A stretch of 55,672 nucleotides of DNA, taken from Agathobaculum desmolans ATCC 43058. GTDB lineage: Bacteria; Bacillota; Clostridia; Oscillospirales; Butyricicoccaceae. The position numbers were made by a program, and so were the translations under genes. Below the pieces are notes generated by a model, which was given only the letters and a program-made list of their open reading frames with translations, searched no databases and was not told the DNA's origin. This document shows positions 17,031 to 26,142 of the stretch, one piece after another; position 1 is the first letter of the stretch, and the number at the start of each line of letters is the position of its first letter. Where the stretch lies: positions 1 to 55,672 of the forward strand of contig NZ_JNJN01000012.1 in NCBI RefSeq assembly GCF_000701665.1, given 5' to 3'.

Positions 17031-18131
17031 TCAAATTATTTTGCCGTTTTGAATACAAAATACCGCGCCTGTCCGCAGCTTCTCCGAAATCCCGTCCTCG
17101 CAGCAGGTGATCAGCACCTGCCCGTCGGCGATCCGGTTGAGCACAAAGTCCTGCCGCCGGCGGTCCAGCTCGGAAAGCACATCGTCCAGCAGCAAAACCG
17201 GGTACTCGCCGTCCTCGTCAAAAAACAGCTCGCGCTCGGCCAATTTGAGCGATAGGGTACAGGTGCGTACCTGTCCCTGTGAGCCGAAGGAGGCTGCGCT
17301 GCGGCCGTCCAGCAGGATCTCCAGATCATCCTTATGCGGGCCGGACAGACAACTGCGCGCCGCAAGCTCGGCCGGCTTGTGCCGCATCACATGGTCGATC
17401 AGCTCCTGCTCGATCTGCCGGGCCGGGGCGAACGGATCGGTCACCGCGGACACCGTGCGGTACACGCCGGACAGTTTTTCCTGCGGCGCGATATCCGCAT
17501 ACACCGCCGCCGCATGCGCCAGCAGCTTATTGCAGTAATACGCCCGGTAACGGATGATCTGCGCCCCGATATGCGCCATCCGCAGGGAAAAATCCTCCCA
17601 CATGGAAAGCAAAGAGGGCTTTTCCTCGCTGTCGCGCAGGATGCGGGTTTTGTGCTCGTGCAGCCGGTTATATTCCTCCAGATAACGCGCATAGTACGGC
17701 CGGAGCTGACACAGCGCAGTATCCAGAAACCGACGGCGCGCGCCTGCTCCCGCACGGATAAGCGCAAGATCCTCGGGACAAAATAAAACAGTTTTCAAAA
17801 GTCCCTGCACATCTGCCTGCCGTTTTTGACGCACGCCGTTTTTGTATATTTCCATTGCTTTTAAGCGTGAAAAACGCAGTTCCAGCGTATTTTCGCGCCC
17901 TTTCGCAGTGAAGTCAGCCTGAATAAAGGCATGTTCTGAGCCGAAGCGCAAGCCTTCCTTTTTTTGTGAGGTGCGGAACAGCCGCATCGTCGAGCAGGCC
18001 GCTGCCGCCTCGAGCAGATTGGTTTTGCCCTGCCCGTTTTCCCCGCAGATCAGGTTGACCGCAGGATCGAGTATGAACCGCTCGTTTTCATAATTGCGGA
18101 ACTGCCCGAGTATAAGCGATTGGATATTCAT
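17031..18131 (-). CDS. recF: DNA replication and repair protein RecF
   Basis: RecF is an SMC-like ATPase that helps load RecA at single-strand gaps. The 366-residue protein begins MNIQSLILGQFRNYENERF, has Walker A GENGQGKTNLLEA (about 30-42), the ABC-type signature region FGSQGQVRTCTLSLKLAE (about 290-307), and the Walker B PVLLLDDVLSELD. It is in the conserved dnaA-dnaN-rlbA-recF order on the minus strand and starts about 40 bases after the S4-domain gene. The flanking region upstream of remB is a palindromic repeat, so recF may be cotranscribed only with dnaN. Confidence 0.96.
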   Translation of the reverse strand: MNIQSLILGQFRNYENERFILDPAVNLICGENGQGKTNLLEAAAACSTMRLFRTSQKKEGLRFGSEHAFIQADFTAKGRENTLELRFSRLKAMEIYKNGVRQKRQADVQGLLKTVLFCPEDLALIRAGAGARRRFLDTALCQLRPYYARYLEEYNRLHEHKTRILRDSEEKPSLLSMWEDFSLRMAHIGAQIIRYRAYYCNKLLAHAAAVYADIAPQEKLSGVYRTVSAVTDPFAPARQIEQELIDHVMRHKPAELAARSCLSGPHKDDLEILLDGRSAASFGSQGQVRTCTLSLKLAERELFFDEDGEYPVLLLDDVLSELDRRRQDFVLNRIADGQVLITCCEDGISEKLRTGAVFCIQNGKII

Positions 18132-18172
18132 AACTGCCTGCCCTTACCATGTATATTTTTGGTATCCCGCTG

Positions 18173-18379
18173 TCAAACGATCACGGTGGTCTGTCCGTCC
18201 AGTGTTACCCGGTCGCCGGGATACAGCTTTTTGCCGCGCATTGTGCAAACCGCATCGTTGACCAGCACCTCGCCTTCCGCAATGCGGAGTTTGGCTTCAC
18301 CGCCGGAGCAGACCAGATTGGCAAATTTGAGAAGTGCGTCCAGTTTAATGAATTCGGTTTGAATTTTGATCTCAGTCAT
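18173..18379 (-). CDS. rlbA: S4-domain RNA-binding protein (YaaA/RlbA)
   Basis: The 68-residue protein consists of one S4 RNA-binding domain, visible as [39 protein letters not shown] and RVTLDGQ. It is the small gene found between dnaN and recF in Bacillota. In B. subtilis it has been linked to ribosome assembly. The start overlaps the last codons of dnaN by 8 bases, so the two are translationally coupled. Confidence 0.93.
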   Translation of the reverse strand: MTEIKIQTEFIKLDALLKFANLVCSGGEAKLRIAEGEVLVNDAVCTMRGKKLYPGDRVTLDGQTTVIV

Positions 18380-19481
18380 TGGCTTTCAACCTCACAGGCA
18401 GCACAAGATAGGTGTATTTGTCTCCTTCCAGCGGCGAAATGACGATCGGGTTAAGCGCACCTTTCAGCTGCAGTTTGACCTTTTCATCGCCGGCTGCACG
18501 CAGCGCGTCCAGCAGATAGCGGTTGTTAAAGCCGATCTCCAGATCCTCAATTGCACCGTCAAAGGAAAACTCATCATAGCTTTTACCGACCGCTGTAATG
18601 CAGGACATCTGCACATAAGAGCCGTCAAAATGCAGACGAACCGGATTTTTCAGCTTTTCGGAAACGATCAGCGACACACGTTCGATGCAGGTGATCATTT
18701 CATGCCGGTCGGCCTGCACCACGTGCTCAAACTCTGCCGGAATAGCGGCACGGTAATTGAGGAATTCGCCATCGATCAGGCGGGTAATCAGCGTTGTGCC
18801 GCCGATACGGAACAAAATGTTCTTTTTATCCGGGAAAATATCAACCGAACCGTCGTCATCGGTCAGGATGCGTTCGATTTCGCGCAGGGAAGAGCCGGGT
18901 ACGACAAATTTCATATTGCCGAACACCCCTTCAACGGTTTCCCGGCGCACGGAGAGGCGGTAGCCGTCTACTGCAACCACATTGAGACGGTTTTCTTCCA
19001 GTTCAAACAGGCAGCCGGTGTGGATCGGCTTGGATTCGTTGTCCGAAACCGAAAAAATCGTTTGCGCGATCATGCTTTTCAGGATCGCCTGCGGCAGGGT
19101 AAAGCCGGTTTCGCTGGAAACCTCAGCCAGTGCGGGATATTCATCGGCTTCGGTAGCGATCAGGTTGAATACCGAACGGCCGCATTTGATGGTAGTCTGC
19201 AAATTTTCATTGCATTCCAGATAAATTATATCTTGCGGCAGTTTGCGCACGATATCGTACAGCAGGCGTGCGTTCAGTACAATACTGCCGGGTTCTACCA
19301 CATCTACTTCGGTTGTTGTACGGATACCGATGGAAAGGTCGTAACCGGTGATGGTCAGTGTATTATTTTCTGCGGTCAGCAGCAGACCCTCAAGCAGCGG
19401 CATGGCGCTTTTGCCGGTAACGGCACGGGAAGCAGTGCCGATCAAACCGAGAAGGGTTTCTTTTTCACAGGAGAATTTCAT
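18372..19481 (-). CDS. dnaN: DNA polymerase III beta sliding clamp
   Basis: The beta clamp forms a dimeric ring that holds the polymerase on DNA. The 369-residue protein begins [20 protein letters not shown] and has the three tandem clamp domains, with family landmarks [43 protein letters not shown] split over domain 2, and a C-terminal [11 protein letters not shown] binding pocket. It is preceded by the origin region and followed by an overlapping rlbA. This is the normal second gene of the dnaA operon. Confidence 0.97.
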   Translation of the reverse strand: MKFSCEKETLLGLIGTASRAVTGKSAMPLLEGLLLTAENNTLTITGYDLSIGIRTTTEVDVVEPGSIVLNARLLYDIVRKLPQDIIYLECNENLQTTIKCGRSVFNLIATEADEYPALAEVSSETGFTLPQAILKSMIAQTIFSVSDNESKPIHTGCLFELEENRLNVVAVDGYRLSVRRETVEGVFGNMKFVVPGSSLREIERILTDDDGSVDIFPDKKNILFRIGGTTLITRLIDGEFLNYRAAIPAEFEHVVQADRHEMITCIERVSLIVSEKLKNPVRLHFDGSYVQMSCITAVGKSYDEFSFDGAIEDLEIGFNNRYLLDALRAAGDEKVKLQLKGALNPIVISPLEGDKYTYLVLPVRLKAND

Positions 19482-19759
19482 TTACAGTCCTCTTTTCTCG
19501 GAAAACGTAAGAATAAAAAAGAATAGAATTTTATAGTAGTCATAGAGCTTGGGGAAATTGGGGAAAACCGTTGGAAAGCCCGTAACTATGGGAAAATTGT
19601 CGTACACAGGAGGTTGTGGATGGTTGTGGATGATTCCACAGGTTATTTTCCCCGTATTTTTATCCACAGGACAGGCGTTGTGGAATCCACAGGCTTGCTG
19701 TGGATAATATAGGCAGGTTGTGGATGGAATAAAGCTGTTGTGCTGGGGGAGCGGATCAG
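19482..19759. other. Replication origin oriC (dnaA-dnaN intergenic part)
   Basis: The 278-bp gap carries a DnaA-box cluster. Perfect TTATCCACA lies at 19660-19668 and 19699-19707. One-mismatch or two-mismatch versions lie at 19615-19623, 19625-19633, 19683-19691 and 19719-19727, plus partial TGTGGAAT sites. The dnaN-proximal part (about 19500-19555) is AT-rich, a candidate unwinding element, and has repeated TAG triplets (around 19530-19546) that may act like a DnaA-trio. This is the expected location for the Bacillota origin. Confidence 0.9.
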
Positions 19760-21040
19760 TTATTCCCCACGGATGTTGTTATGCAGTTTTTTGATCACTT
19801 CTTCGGTTTCCCGCGTGTTTTTGCGCTCTTCTTCGATTTTGTTGCAGGCGTGCATAACCGTGGTATGGTCGCGTTTGAAGATCTTGGCGATATCCGGGAA
19901 GGAATATTCCAGCTCTTGCCGGATCATGTACATGGCCATCTGGCGCGGATAGGCGACGTCTTTGGAACGGTTCTGCGAGATCATCTGCTCGACCGGGATG
20001 TAGAAATAGTTGGCGACTGCTTCCATGATGCGTTCGGGGGTGGGGTTGAGGCCGGGATTTTCCGTGCGCAGGGCGTCGATCGCGTTTTCCGCCAGCGGAA
20101 TGGTGATGCGCTCGCCCATTAGCTCGTGCATAGCCTTGATTTTTTTCACCGCGCCCTCGAGCTGCCGGATGTTTGACTGGATGTTTTCCGCAATGTAGTT
20201 GGAAACTTCGTCAGGCAGGTCAACACCCATTTTGAGCGCCTTGTCGCGGATGATCGCGATGCGGGTTTCAAAATCGGGCGGCTGGATATCGGCAAGCAGA
20301 CCCCATTCAAAACGGGTCTTCATGCGGTCTTCCAGAGTATTGATTTCCTTGGGCGGCCGGTCAGAGGTGAGGACGATCTGTTTTTTTGCTTCGTACAGTG
20401 CATTGAACGTGTGGAAGAATTCCTCCTGTGTGCGCTCCTTACCGGCAATAAACTGCACGTCGTCCAGCAGCAGCAGATCGACCATGCGGTATTTGTTGCG
20501 GAAGGTCTGTACGTTGCCTTCCTGAATGGCAGTGATCAGCTCGTTGGTAAAATCCTCGCCCTTGGTGTAAATGATGCGGTATTCCGGATGTGTACGGCGG
20601 ATCACATTGGCGATTGCGTACATCAGATGGGTTTTGCCGAGACCTGAGTTGCCGTAGATAAACAGCGGATTATTTTCCGCTGCCGGCCGCTGCGCCACGG
20701 CCAAAGCTGCCGCATGGGCGAATTTATTGGAAGAGCCGACGATAAACCGTTCAAATGTATAATCATCATACGGGGAAGAACTAGTAGCGGGAGCCGTATA
20801 CTCGCCCGTTACCACAACAACCGCAACAGGATCGCCGGTCAGCTCATGCAGCACATTTTGCAGCGGCTCGGTGAAGCGCTGCTCAATGAAATCCTTCTTA
20901 AAATCGTTGGGGGAATGCAAAATCAAACGGTTGTCCGCAAAGGAAACAACCGTTACATCGTCGAACCAGGCCGAAAGGGTGGACGGCGGAAAATCTCGCT
21001 CAAGAAATTCGAGCGCCATTTCCAGTATGTTGTTGGCCAT
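19760..21040 (-). CDS. dnaA: Chromosomal replication initiator DnaA
   Basis: DnaA binds DnaA boxes and opens oriC. The 426-residue protein has an N-terminal domain I ([20 protein letters not shown]), a short linker, and the AAA+ domain starting [20 protein letters not shown] with Walker [10 protein letters not shown] (about 128-136) and Walker [10 protein letters not shown]. The C-terminal DNA-binding domain has the signature [13 protein letters not shown]. It is somewhat shorter than the approximately 450-residue norm because the domain II linker is short. It is transcribed leftwards from a promoter that holds a DnaA box. Confidence 0.98.
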   Translation of the reverse strand: MANNILEMALEFLERDFPPSTLSAWFDDVTVVSFADNRLILHSPNDFKKDFIEQRFTEPLQNVLHELTGDPVAVVVVTGEYTAPATSSSPYDDYTFERFIVGSSNKFAHAAALAVAQRPAAENNPLFIYGNSGLGKTHLMYAIANVIRRTHPEYRIIYTKGEDFTNELITAIQEGNVQTFRNKYRMVDLLLLDDVQFIAGKERTQEEFFHTFNALYEAKKQIVLTSDRPPKEINTLEDRMKTRFEWGLLADIQPPDFETRIAIIRDKALKMGVDLPDEVSNYIAENIQSNIRQLEGAVKKIKAMHELMGERITIPLAENAIDALRTENPGLNPTPERIMEAVANYFYIPVEQMISQNRSKDVAYPRQMAMYMIRQELEYSFPDIAKIFKRDHTTVMHACNKIEEERKNTRETEEVIKKLHNNIRGE

Positions 21041-21072
21041 AGGGCGCCTCCTGTCGATATTGATACAATTCT

Positions 21073-21118
21073 ATAATAGCATAAGTTATCCACAGTTTCA
21101 AATGCAAATTGTGAATAA
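21073..21118 (-). promoter_or_regulatory. dnaA promoter with embedded DnaA boxes
   Basis: On the minus strand TTGAAA (21101-21096) and TATTAT (21078-21073) are 17 bases apart. A perfect DnaA box (21086-21094) lies in that spacer, and a near-match TGTGAATAA lies at 21110-21118. The layout implies autorepression of dnaA and may form the second half of a bipartite origin. Confidence 0.75.
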
Positions 21119-21212
21119 GTCGCCTGCCTTATCCGGGCAGCAGCCCAATTTATAGTGTTTTTTTTGAACTTGCACCCAAGATATTGAAAGGCGTGGAAAA
21201 AATAAAAAATCC

Positions 21213-21241
21213 TTGACATTTTGGCGCTTTTATAGGATAAT
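21213..21241 (+). promoter_or_regulatory. rpmH promoter
   Basis: TTGACA at 21213-21218 and GATAAT at 21236-21241 are 17 bases apart. The leader to rpmH is about 110 bases. Confidence 0.8.
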
Positions 21242-21353
21242 AATTAGCGTATCCTATTATGCGGACAGGCAGCGGCATGTGCCCGCAAAAGAGCGCCGGA
21301 CCTATGCCGGTGCCCATCCGTAACGATTATTGTAACAGGGAGGTGCACGAAAG

Positions 21354-21488
21354 ATGAAGAGAACTTATCAGCCCAAGAAGCGTCAGCGTTCCAAGGAGCA
21401 CGGCTTCCGCAAGCGTATGCGTACCGCGAACGGCCGTAAGGTACTGGCTCGCCGCCGCGCGAAGGGCCGCGCGAAGCTGAGCGCCTAA
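21354..21488 (+). CDS. rpmH: 50S ribosomal protein L34
   Basis: The 44-residue protein reads [20 protein letters not shown] at the start, goes on with the conserved [19 protein letters not shown] and ends KLSA. It is one of the most conserved small ribosomal proteins. It is divergent from dnaA, as in nearly all bacteria, and has GGGAGG eleven bases before the ATG. It is separated from rnpA by nearly 400 bases that hold stacked hairpins, an unusually wide gap. Confidence 0.98.
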   Translation: MKRTYQPKKRQRSKEHGFRKRMRTANGRKVLARRRAKGRAKLSA

Positions 21489-21591
21489 TATCCGAAGAAC
21501 TTCCAAAGTCCTCCGGATATGAATGACAGATCTTAAATAAGCTGTCATTTGATCCCCGAATATCGCCGCCCGGAGGGGCTGCGTCGGGGGG

Positions 21592-21850
21592 TAAAAAGTC
21601 AGGCCACATGCCTTGGCTTTTATGAAAATGACGCGGTCATTTTCTATTGAATACGCGCCTGCGGCGCGGAAAGTAAAGTGCAGCGAGCCGCTTATTGCAA
21701 GCGGCTCGTTTTTTCCAGTACGGAAAAACGGCAGAATATGATTGGGGCGGAATGCGCCGTGCACATTGGCATTCCGTCGGCTTTGCAAACCAGTTTGCTG
21801 CAAAGAACTGAAAAAGGAAGTCCGCTTGCGGACGGCCTTTCGTTTTTTTC
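21592..21850 (+). terminator. Stacked terminator-like hairpins between rpmH and rnpA
   Basis: The strongest is at 21684-21714: CGAGCCGCTT pairs with AAGCGGCTCG, followed by TTTTTT. Others are AAAGTCAGGC/GCCTTGGCTTT (about 21595-21621), GAAAATGAC/GTCATTTTC (21624-21644) and GTCCGC/GCGGAC inside AAAAAGG..CCTTT with a following T-run (about 21805-21850). They should cut L34 transcripts before rnpA and lower rnpA expression. Confidence 0.7.
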
Positions 21851-21885
21851 ACGGGCATCGGAAAAAACGAGGAGCAAAAGAAAAG

Positions 21886-22230
21886 ATGAAACACACCATA
21901 TCCTTAAAGGAAAACCATGAGTTTCGGCGGTTGTATTATCGCGGCGTTTCCACGGCGGGCCGGCACTTAGTGCTGTACTGCCGCAAAAATAAACGCGGCT
22001 ACAATCGGTTGGGACTGACGGTCAGCGCCAAAATGGCAGGTGCGGTGCAGAGAAACCGCATCAAACGTCTGCTGCGGGAAGCATATCGCCTGCATGAGGA
22101 CGAATTTGCCACCGGCGTGGATCTTGTGCTGGTCGCACGCAGCCGTGCGGTCGGCGCAACTTATTGGGAAATCGAAAAATCGCTGTTGCGCGCCCTTCGG
22201 GAAAACAAGGCCGCAGCGGCTCAGCCGTGA
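21886..22230 (+). CDS. rnpA: Ribonuclease P protein component
   Basis: RnpA assists the RNase P RNA in cutting the 5' leader of tRNA precursors. The 114-residue protein begins [20 protein letters not shown] and has the family signature [17 protein letters not shown] (about 49-65), in which the RNR motif binds precursor tRNA. The ATG at 21886 follows GGAGCAAAAGAAAAG. Its stop overlaps the yidD start in a GTGA junction. The order rpmH-rnpA-yidD-yidC-khpB is conserved. Confidence 0.96.
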   Translation: MKHTISLKENHEFRRLYYRGVSTAGRHLVLYCRKNKRGYNRLGLTVSAKMAGAVQRNRIKRLLREAYRLHEDEFATGVDLVLVARSRAVGATYWEIEKSLLRALRENKAAAAQP

Positions 22231-22439
22231 AGCGGCTGCTGCTGGCGGGGATCCGTTTCTACCGCCGTTATATTTCACCGGCCAAACCGCCCTGCTGCCG
22301 CTATATCCCAACCTGCTCGCAGTATGCACTCGAAGCGATTGAGAAATACGGTGCGCTTAAGGGAGGGTGGCTTGCCGTTAAGCGGATCTGCCGGTGTCAT
22401 CCGTTTTCCAAGCATGATCCTTATGATCCGGTGCCGTAA
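22227..22439 (+). CDS. yidD: Membrane protein insertion efficiency factor YidD
   Basis: The 70-residue protein reads [20 protein letters not shown], followed by [20 protein letters not shown] and [13 protein letters not shown], all classic YidD features including the three conserved cysteines and an amphipathic N-terminal helix. It aids YidC-dependent insertion at the inner face of the membrane. The GTG start at 22227 overlaps the rnpA stop, which fixes the start. Confidence 0.95.
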   Translation: MKRLLLAGIRFYRRYISPAKPPCCRYIPTCSQYALEAIEKYGALKGGWLAVKRICRCHPFSKHDPYDPVP

Positions 22440-22514
22440 CGGCACAGAGGGATCGTTTTCCATGCAAATTATCAAGTTTTTTGGGGCGTGTTCCCCAATT
22501 GTTGGAGGTTAATC

Positions 22515-23534
22515 ATGACAGCAGAACAACTGGCAAGTTTGGTCAAAGATCCCGGTTTCTTTGGCCTTGCGATCGTGCGTCCGTTCGGCCTCATCCTGCT
22601 TTGGATCTATGAGTTCGTTCAGAATTACGGTCTTACTGTTATCATTTTTGCACTGCTGGTCAAGCTGATCTGCATCCCGCTCTCGATCAAGAGCAAAAAA
22701 AGCATGATGGCGATGACCGCAGTCAACGCGGAGCTGCAGCAGCTTCAGAAAAAATATGCAAACAACCGTGTCAAGCTGAATGAAGAGATGCAGAAGCTGT
22801 ACGACCGTCACGGCGTCAATCCGATGTCGGGCTGTCTGCCGCAGCTGATCCCGCTGCCGATCATGATGGGTCTGTACTATGCCGTGCAGCAGCCGCTGCA
22901 GTACATTGTCGGCCTGGGCCGGGAGAGCGTGATCAATCTGGCAAACTTCATCGGTCTGGATCAGTTGGCCGGCGCCAATTATACGGTACAGATCGTGATT
23001 GCGGAAAAGCTCAGCCAGCTTGCCGATGCGGCGGGCAATTTTCCTGCAGAAGTGACCCGGTGCATTGTGGATGAAGGCGCAAGCCTGATCCCGCTGGACT
23101 TTAATTTCTTTGGTCTTAACCTTGCGACGACCCCGTCGCTTAAGGAGCCCGGCCTGATGTGGCTGATCCCGATCCTTTCCGGCCTGACTGCCTTCCTTTC
23201 CAGCTATATCATGCAGCGGATGCAGCAGGGCAAGAATCAGGCGCCCAATCCGGCTGCCAGCCAGATGAAGATGATGAATATTATGATGCCGCTGATGTCG
23301 GTATACTTTGCCTTTATTCTGCCGGGCGCAATCGGTATTTACTGGATTTTTAACAACGTGTTCTCCGCTGTGCAGGAGGTTATTTTGACCAAAACCCTGC
23401 GCGGCAAGCAGGAAAGAAAGCAGGCCGAGGAAGAAGCGCGGATCGAGGCAGAGAAGGAAGCCCGCCGCGCCGCGCATAAGGCTGCCCAGCAGAAGCAGGC
23501 GGAAAATGCGCACAAGAAAAAGGGGGGGAAATAA
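22515..23534 (+). CDS. yidC: Membrane protein insertase YidC/OxaA
   Basis: YidC inserts and folds membrane proteins. The 339-residue protein has a first membrane segment (about residues 15-36), a long hydrophilic hairpin with KSKKSMMAMTAVNAELQQLQ, then PIMMGLYYAVQQPLQYI and a terminal membrane group (MWLIPILSGLTAFLSSYIMQ; MNIMMPLMSVYFAFILPGA). The positively charged C-terminal tail is rich in Arg, Lys, Glu and Ala. There is no lipobox, unlike SpoIIIJ of Bacillus. The start has TTGGAGG ahead of it. Confidence 0.95.
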   Translation: MTAEQLASLVKDPGFFGLAIVRPFGLILLWIYEFVQNYGLTVIIFALLVKLICIPLSIKSKKSMMAMTAVNAELQQLQKKYANNRVKLNEEMQKLYDRHGVNPMSGCLPQLIPLPIMMGLYYAVQQPLQYIVGLGRESVINLANFIGLDQLAGANYTVQIVIAEKLSQLADAAGNFPAEVTRCIVDEGASLIPLDFNFFGLNLATTPSLKEPGLMWLIPILSGLTAFLSSYIMQRMQQGKNQAPNPAASQMKMMNIMMPLMSVYFAFILPGAIGIYWIFNNVFSAVQEVILTKTLRGKQERKQAEEEARIEAEKEARRAAHKAAQQKQAENAHKKKGGK

Positions 23535-23537
23535 ACT

Positions 23538-24506
23538 ATGCAGAAGTTTATTGAAACAACGGGCGAGACCCGCGATGCTGCGATCGAAGCGGCGCTGCGT
23601 CAGCTCGGTATGGACCGTGACGATGTTTCGGTTGAGGTGCTGGATAACGGGAAAAAGGGTTTTCTCGGCTTTGGCGCAACACCGGCCCGCGTGCGCGTGA
23701 CCTATGAAGCGCCCGAAGAGCCGGCGGCAAAGCAGCCCGCTGCACCTGTCCACACCCCTGTGCAAAAACCGGCGCAGCCCGCGCGGGAGGAAAAGCCCGC
23801 TGAAAAGCCGGTTAAGCTCTCCGTTACGGATGAGGATGATACCCCTCGGCTGGTGAAGGCCGCCCCGGCGGATTTTGTGCCGGAAAAGCTTGAGATCGAG
23901 CGTCCGCCCCGCCGCGAGCGTCCCCGCCGGGAGCGCGGCGGCCGCCGCGAACGCCGTCCGCGCGAAGAGCGTCCGGTCACGCCGTCCGTTCCCAAGGAGC
24001 GTGAGCTGATCCCGGTTTCCGAGGAAGGCATGAAGCAGGCGGAAAAGCTGGCAACCGATTTTATCACCGGCCTGCTGGAAAAAATGGGTGTAGAGGGTCA
24101 GGTGACCACGCTGCCGCAGATCGAGTGCGACCAGCTGCGCTTGGATATTTCCGGCCCGGATATGGGCCCGATCATCGGCCGCCGCGGCGATACGCTGGAC
24201 GCCATCCAGTACCTCGGCTCGCTGGTGCTGAATAATGCGCTGGAGGAGCATGTCCGTCTGTCGGTCAACACGGAAAATTACCGTGAAAAGCGGATGGAAA
24301 GTCTGGAGCGTCTGGCACGAAAAATGGCGATGAAGGTGGTTAAATCCCACCGTTCGATGACGCTCGAGCCTATGAACCCGTATGAGCGCCGCATCATCCA
24401 TGCGGCTTTGCAGGATTTTAACGGCGTTACCACGTATTCGACCGGCACGGAGCCGGGACGCCGTGTTGTTATTGCACCGGATAACAGCTCCCGTGCGCAT
24501 CACTGA
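23538..24506 (+). CDS. khpB: RNA-binding protein KhpB (Jag/SpoIIIJ-associated)
   Basis: The 322-residue protein has an N-terminal Jag_N domain (MQKFIETTGETRDAAIEAAL to about residue 52, ending GFLGFGATPARVRV). A disordered Pro/Arg/Glu-rich linker spans about 58-155, and a KH domain with GPIIGRRGDTLDAIQYL lies at about 213-229. The R3H domain ends with NPYERRIIHAALQDF and VVIAPD. With KhpA, KhpB binds many RNAs and influences cell elongation in other Bacillota. It sits 3 bases after yidC, the usual pairing. Confidence 0.94.
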   Translation: MQKFIETTGETRDAAIEAALRQLGMDRDDVSVEVLDNGKKGFLGFGATPARVRVTYEAPEEPAAKQPAAPVHTPVQKPAQPAREEKPAEKPVKLSVTDEDDTPRLVKAAPADFVPEKLEIERPPRRERPRRERGGRRERRPREERPVTPSVPKERELIPVSEEGMKQAEKLATDFITGLLEKMGVEGQVTTLPQIECDQLRLDISGPDMGPIIGRRGDTLDAIQYLGSLVLNNALEEHVRLSVNTENYREKRMESLERLARKMAMKVVKSHRSMTLEPMNPYERRIIHAALQDFNGVTTYSTGTEPGRRVVIAPDNSSRAHH

Positions 24507-24523
24507 TTTGGGGCGGGTATCTT

Positions 24524-25885
24524 ATGAATGATACAATTGCCGCTATTTCCTCCGCAGGCGGGCCGATCGGCTTGATCCGGGTTTCGGGTGAACGGGCGGT
24601 GCAGGCGGTATCCGCGGTGTTCCGTGCAAAAAACGGCCATCCGATGACCGAAGCGCCCAGCCAAAAGCTGGTTTACGGCACGCTGCATGATAAAGCCGGC
24701 AAGGTGATCGACTGCTGCTATGCAGTGGTCTTTCACGCGCCCTATACCTATACCGGCGAGGATATGGCCGAATTGCAGTGCCATGGCTCGACCGCTGTGC
24801 TGACGCAGGCGCTGGATGCGCTGTTTGCGCAGGGTGTCCGGCAGGCGGAGGCAGGCGAGTTTACCCGCCGGGCGTTTCTGAACGGCAAGCTCGGTCTGTC
24901 CGAAGCCGAAGCGGTGCACGACCTGATCACTGCCCGCACGGCGGAAGCCGCGCAGAATGCAGCCGCGCAGGTAATGGGCGCAGTTGGTTCGCCCGTGCAG
25001 GAGATGCGGGACGATCTGATCGGTATGGTCGCGCATTTTCATGCGGTGGTGGATTTTCCGGATGAGGATATTGATCCGGTGCTGTTTGAGGATGCAGCCG
25101 CGCTGCTACACCGCACCACCAGCCGCCTGTATGCCATGGCGGAAAGCTATGAACGCGGGCGTATCCTGCGCGAGGGTGTGCCGTGTGTGATCCTCGGACG
25201 GCCGAATGCGGGCAAATCCACGCTGCTCAATACGCTGCTTGGACGTGAGCGTGCAATCGTGACCGATATCCCGGGTACAACGCGCGACCTGATCGAGGAA
25301 AATGTCAAGGTTGGTCAGGTATTGCTGCGGGTGACCGATACCGCCGGTCTGCGCGATACTGAAGATCCAATCGAGCAGGCGGGCATTGACCGGGCGATGG
25401 CAGAGGCCTCGGCCTCTTCGCTCATTTTGGCGGTGTTTGACGGCTCGCGCCCGATCGGGGAGGACGATATGCTCGTGCTTGCGCGTTCTGCGGGGCATCG
25501 CGCGATCGCCGTCATCAACAAGGTGGATCTGCCGCAGCAGTTGGATGAAAAGCTGCTCAAAAAGCATTTTCTGCACATCGTTCCGATCTCTGCCAAAACC
25601 GGAGAGGGGATGGAGCGTCTGCTTGGGCTGATCCCGCGTACCGTCGGTATGGGGGATGGCGCGTTTGACGGCGCATTGATCACCAATGCCCGGCAGGCCG
25701 CTGCACTGGCACGCGCCGCCGAACGGTGTGAGGCTGCGCTGTACGCCGCCCAGTCCGGCATGACGCCGGATGCCGTTGTTATGGATGCGGAGGGTGCGAT
25801 CGCCGCGCTTGGCGAGATCACCGGGGAAACCGTAACCGAAGCGGTTGTTTCCCGCATTTTCAGCGATTTCTGCGTGGGAAAATAA
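24524..25885 (+). CDS. mnmE: tRNA modification GTPase MnmE
   Basis: With MnmG, MnmE makes the 5-carboxymethylaminomethyl group on wobble uridine 34. The 453-residue protein begins MNDTIAAISSAGGPIGLIRVSG. It has the folate-binding N-domain, helical domain, and an inserted G domain with LGRPNAGKSTLLNTLLG (about 224-240), PGTTRDL, DTAGLRDTED and NKVD. The C-terminus is FCVGK, matching the C-x-GK signature whose cysteine is essential. The partner mnmG follows after about 250 bases, and MnmA, which thiolates the same base, is encoded at 53307. Confidence 0.97.
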   Translation: MNDTIAAISSAGGPIGLIRVSGERAVQAVSAVFRAKNGHPMTEAPSQKLVYGTLHDKAGKVIDCCYAVVFHAPYTYTGEDMAELQCHGSTAVLTQALDALFAQGVRQAEAGEFTRRAFLNGKLGLSEAEAVHDLITARTAEAAQNAAAQVMGAVGSPVQEMRDDLIGMVAHFHAVVDFPDEDIDPVLFEDAAALLHRTTSRLYAMAESYERGRILREGVPCVILGRPNAGKSTLLNTLLGRERAIVTDIPGTTRDLIEENVKVGQVLLRVTDTAGLRDTEDPIEQAGIDRAMAEASASSLILAVFDGSRPIGEDDMLVLARSAGHRAIAVINKVDLPQQLDEKLLKKHFLHIVPISAKTGEGMERLLGLIPRTVGMGDGAFDGALITNARQAAALARAAERCEAALYAAQSGMTPDAVVMDAEGAIAALGEITGETVTEAVVSRIFSDFCVGK

Positions 25886-25900
25886 TCGAACGATTGAGCC

Positions 25901-25936
25901 AAAAAGGGCCGTCTGCCGCGCGCAGCGGCTCTTTTT
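25901..25936 (+). terminator. Terminator of mnmE
   Basis: AAAAAGGGCCG pairs with CGGCTCTTTTT through G-U pairs around a GC-rich loop, ending in TTTTT. Confidence 0.7.
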
Positions 25937-25957
25937 GCTCTCATCCGTTTGGCAGTA

Positions 25958-26063
25958 TACTTATATTACGATTTGTAATATAAGTATCAATATATAAACA
26001 CATATGAATCAATTTTTTCTGCCAGAGTGCAAGTTATCCAAAGTTTACACAGAGTTATCAACA
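25958..26063 (+). promoter_or_regulatory. AT-rich palindrome and DnaA-like boxes upstream of mnmG
   Basis: TACTTATATTAC (25958-25969) and its complement (25975-25986) form a perfect 12-bp hairpin. Downstream lie TTATCCAAA (26034-26042) and TTATCAACA (26055-26063), each one mismatch from a DnaA box. The region should contain the mnmG promoter and may let DnaA act on it; this is inference. Confidence 0.5.
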
Positions 26064-26142
26064 GGTATGCACAAAGTGAAACAAGTCAATGTTGAGTTTA
26101 TACAAATCATCATGCGAATTTTCAGATGGGGGAGGACGAGCC

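Noticed and set aside
22509-24503. A 664-codon open frame antisense to yidC and khpB
   Set aside because: It is the shadow of two clear genes in a GC-rich codon pattern. The translation is rich in His, Arg and Leu with no domain, and no ribosome binding site precedes it.
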